Origin: JAIFWC01 sp035688135
GTDB lineage: Bacteria > Patescibacteriota > Saccharimonadia > Saccharimonadales > UBA10212
Reading direction: 5' to 3'
Length of the DNA: 5,772 bases
Assembly: GCA_035688135.1 (NCBI GenBank)
Contig: DASSNG010000013.1
Location: forward strand, 1 to 5,772
The notes under the pieces were generated by a model that saw nothing but the letters and a program-made list of their open reading frames with translations, was not told the origin of the DNA and ran no database searches. Each line of letters opens with the position of its first letter. Position 1 is the stretch's first letter. A program made the translations under genes and the position numbers. Positions 4,476 to 5,772 of the stretch are shown piece after piece.

Positions 4476-5772
4476 ATGAAAATCGGTCTTGTGGGATGGG
4501 GCTTAGAGACAAAAAGCGCCTTTCATTACTTTGGGCCGGATAATGATTACCTTATAGTCAACGAAGCTCCCCAGGACGACTTTCCTTCCCAGTCCGAGCA
4601 TATCGCGGTCCGTTTCCTCCCGGGCCAGCGGCCGCCCGGCCTCACCGGCAACGTAGCCGATCTGAGCTATCTGGAAGGTATCCAGGACTGCGATAAGATT
4701 ATCTATTCAACACCGGCGGCCAAGAATCTTGAAGCCAAGTTCGGCGACGATAAATCGTTCTGGTCCAAAGCCACGACCATCCAGCACATCTTCTTCGAGA
4801 ACGTCAAAACCCGGAATATCATCGGAGTAACCGGCTCCAAAGGCAAAGGAACTACTTCCGCGCTGATTAGTGAAATCTTAAAAGCTGCCGGCAAGAAAGT
4901 ATTTTTCGGCGGCAACGTCGGCTTGGCGGTCTTGGATTTCATAAACGATGTCCAGCCCGACGACTGGGTGGTGCTGGAGCTGTCTAATTTCCAGTTATAC
5001 AACCTGACATACAGCCCCCATATAGCGGTCTGCCTGATGCTGGTGCCGGAGCATCTTGAATGGCACCCCGATATGGAGGACTACGTGGAGGCCAAGGCTA
5101 ATTTATTCCGCCATCAAAAGCCCGAAGACATAGCCGTCTATTTTGAGAACAACGGCCATTCAAAACACATAGCCGGTTATTCGCCCGGTAAAAAAATCCC
5201 TTATTTTTACAAGCCTGGAGCATTTGTCCGAGCCGACCGGAAAATCGTAATCGGCCCGGAGGAGACGGAAGTAATCGGGCTGTCGGATATCAAACTGCTC
5301 GGCAAGCATAATCTGGAAAATATCTGCGCCGCGGTAACAGCGGCCTGGGAGGTTACTCAGGACATAGACGCTTATCGCCGCGTGCTATCAACTTTTGGCG
5401 GGCTTGAGCACCGGCTGGAATTCGTACGGGAGCTGGAGGGAGTCAAATATTACGACGATTCCTTCGGCACGACTCCGGACACGGCCATCGTGGCGCTAAG
5501 AGCTATCATTGAACCTGTTGTCCTGATAGTGGGCGGGCATGATAAGCGGCTGGATAACTCGGAGCTTATTAAGGAAATCGCCGGGAAGGACAAGGTGCGC
5601 CATGTCGTAACTATCGGACAGATAGGACCGGAGCTGGCAAAGATGCTAAGGGATAAGGGCTACGATTCAATAACCGAAGGCCTGAACTCCATGGCGGTTA
5701 TCGTCGGCGCCGCCCGGGCGCATGCCCAACCGGGGGATGCGGTCCTGCTTTCCTGCGCCACTTCGAGTTTCG
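4476..5772 (+). CDS. murD: UDP-N-acetylmuramoylalanine-D-glutamate ligase MurD, 3' end cut by window
   Basis: 432 codons from the ATG at 4476 to the window edge; MurD is usually about 440-460 residues, so only a short C-terminal piece is missing. Family role: cytoplasmic ATP-dependent addition of D-glutamate to UDP-MurNAc-L-Ala in peptidoglycan synthesis. Domain 1 (about 1-110) begins with the glycine-containing strand IGLVGWG. Domain 2 has the ATP loop GVTGSKGKGTT (117-127), LELSNFQL (167-174), HLEWH (193-197) and the likely carbamylated lysine K207 in YVEAKANLF, and LLGKHNLENICAA (274-286). Domain 3 has GLEHRLEFV (309-317), YDDSFGTTP (326-334), GGHDKRLD (353-360) and LLSCATSSF (424-432) at the edge. 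Oddities: DSFGTT replaces the usual DSKATN, and the P-loop reads GSKGKGT, as in FolC, rather than the MurD GTNGKST/TT. There is no Shine-Dalgarno; only 5 bases separate it from the regulator upstream. MurD is the best call because of the LELSxFQL motif and domain order, though another Mur-family ligase is possible. Confidence 0.88.
   Translation, partial: MKIGLVGWGLETKSAFHYFGPDNDYLIVNEAPQDDFPSQSEHIAVRFLPGQRPPGLTGNVADLSYLEGIQDCDKIIYSTPAAKNLEAKFGDDKSFWSKATTIQHIFFENVKTRNIIGVTGSKGKGTTSALISEILKAAGKKVFFGGNVGLAVLDFINDVQPDDWVVLELSNFQLYNLTYSPHIAVCLMLVPEHLEWHPDMEDYVEAKANLFRHQKPEDIAVYFENNGHSKHIAGYSPGKKIPYFYKPGAFVRADRKIVIGPEETEVIGLSDIKLLGKHNLENICAAVTAAWEVTQDIDAYRRVLSTFGGLEHRLEFVRELEGVKYYDDSFGTTPDTAIVALRAIIEPVVLIVGGHDKRLDNSELIKEIAGKDKVRHVVTIGQIGPELAKMLRDKGYDSITEGLNSMAVIVGAARAHAQPGDAVLLSCATSSF

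Noticed and set aside
4703..5002. Minus-strand open frame of 99 codons
   Set aside because: It is opposite the MurD P-loop region and its composition (many Ser, Thr, Pro, Lys) is typical of an antisense shadow.

Overview
The window is a piece of a bacterial chromosome of moderate GC content, read with the standard bacterial code (a TGA stop is used). The short, highly similar CheY-like regulators with KAxxTP-type C-terminal motifs, the near absence of Shine-Dalgarno sequences on the plus strand, and a divergent MurD suggest a member of the Patescibacteria/CPR, perhaps Saccharibacteria. That placement is inference from protein style only; no marker gene is present.

Layout: two divergent transcription units meet in a gene-free region at about 3461-3674. 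Leftwards (minus strand) runs a tightly packed three-gene operon: a PaaK/CapK-type carboxylate-adenylating ligase (3460-1940), a ThiF/E1-like adenylyltransferase (1955-834) and an Acg-type nitroreductase-fold flavoprotein (837 to beyond base 1). The genes overlap by 16 and 4 bases, so translation is probably coupled. The nitroreductase gene runs off the window edge. I found it by translating the minus strand from the ATG at 837; it is open through all 279 codons to base 1.

Rightwards (plus strand) run two tandem single-domain response regulators (3675-4064 and 4099-4470), followed after 5 bases by murD (4476 to beyond 5772), the D-glutamate-adding ligase of peptidoglycan synthesis. Both regulator genes appear to be leaderless: a good -10 box lies just upstream of each start codon.

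The most interesting part is the left operon. The E1-like protein and the nitroreductase together match the two halves of the mycobacterial Rv1355c (annotated MoeY) fusion protein, here as two separate overlapping genes, with a carboxylate-activating ligase placed first. The set suggests a small-molecule or peptide-modifying pathway: carboxylate activation, a second adenylation, and flavin redox. Product and substrate are unknown. The response regulators have no histidine kinase beside them in the window, and no link between the two units is shown beyond their shared intergenic region.
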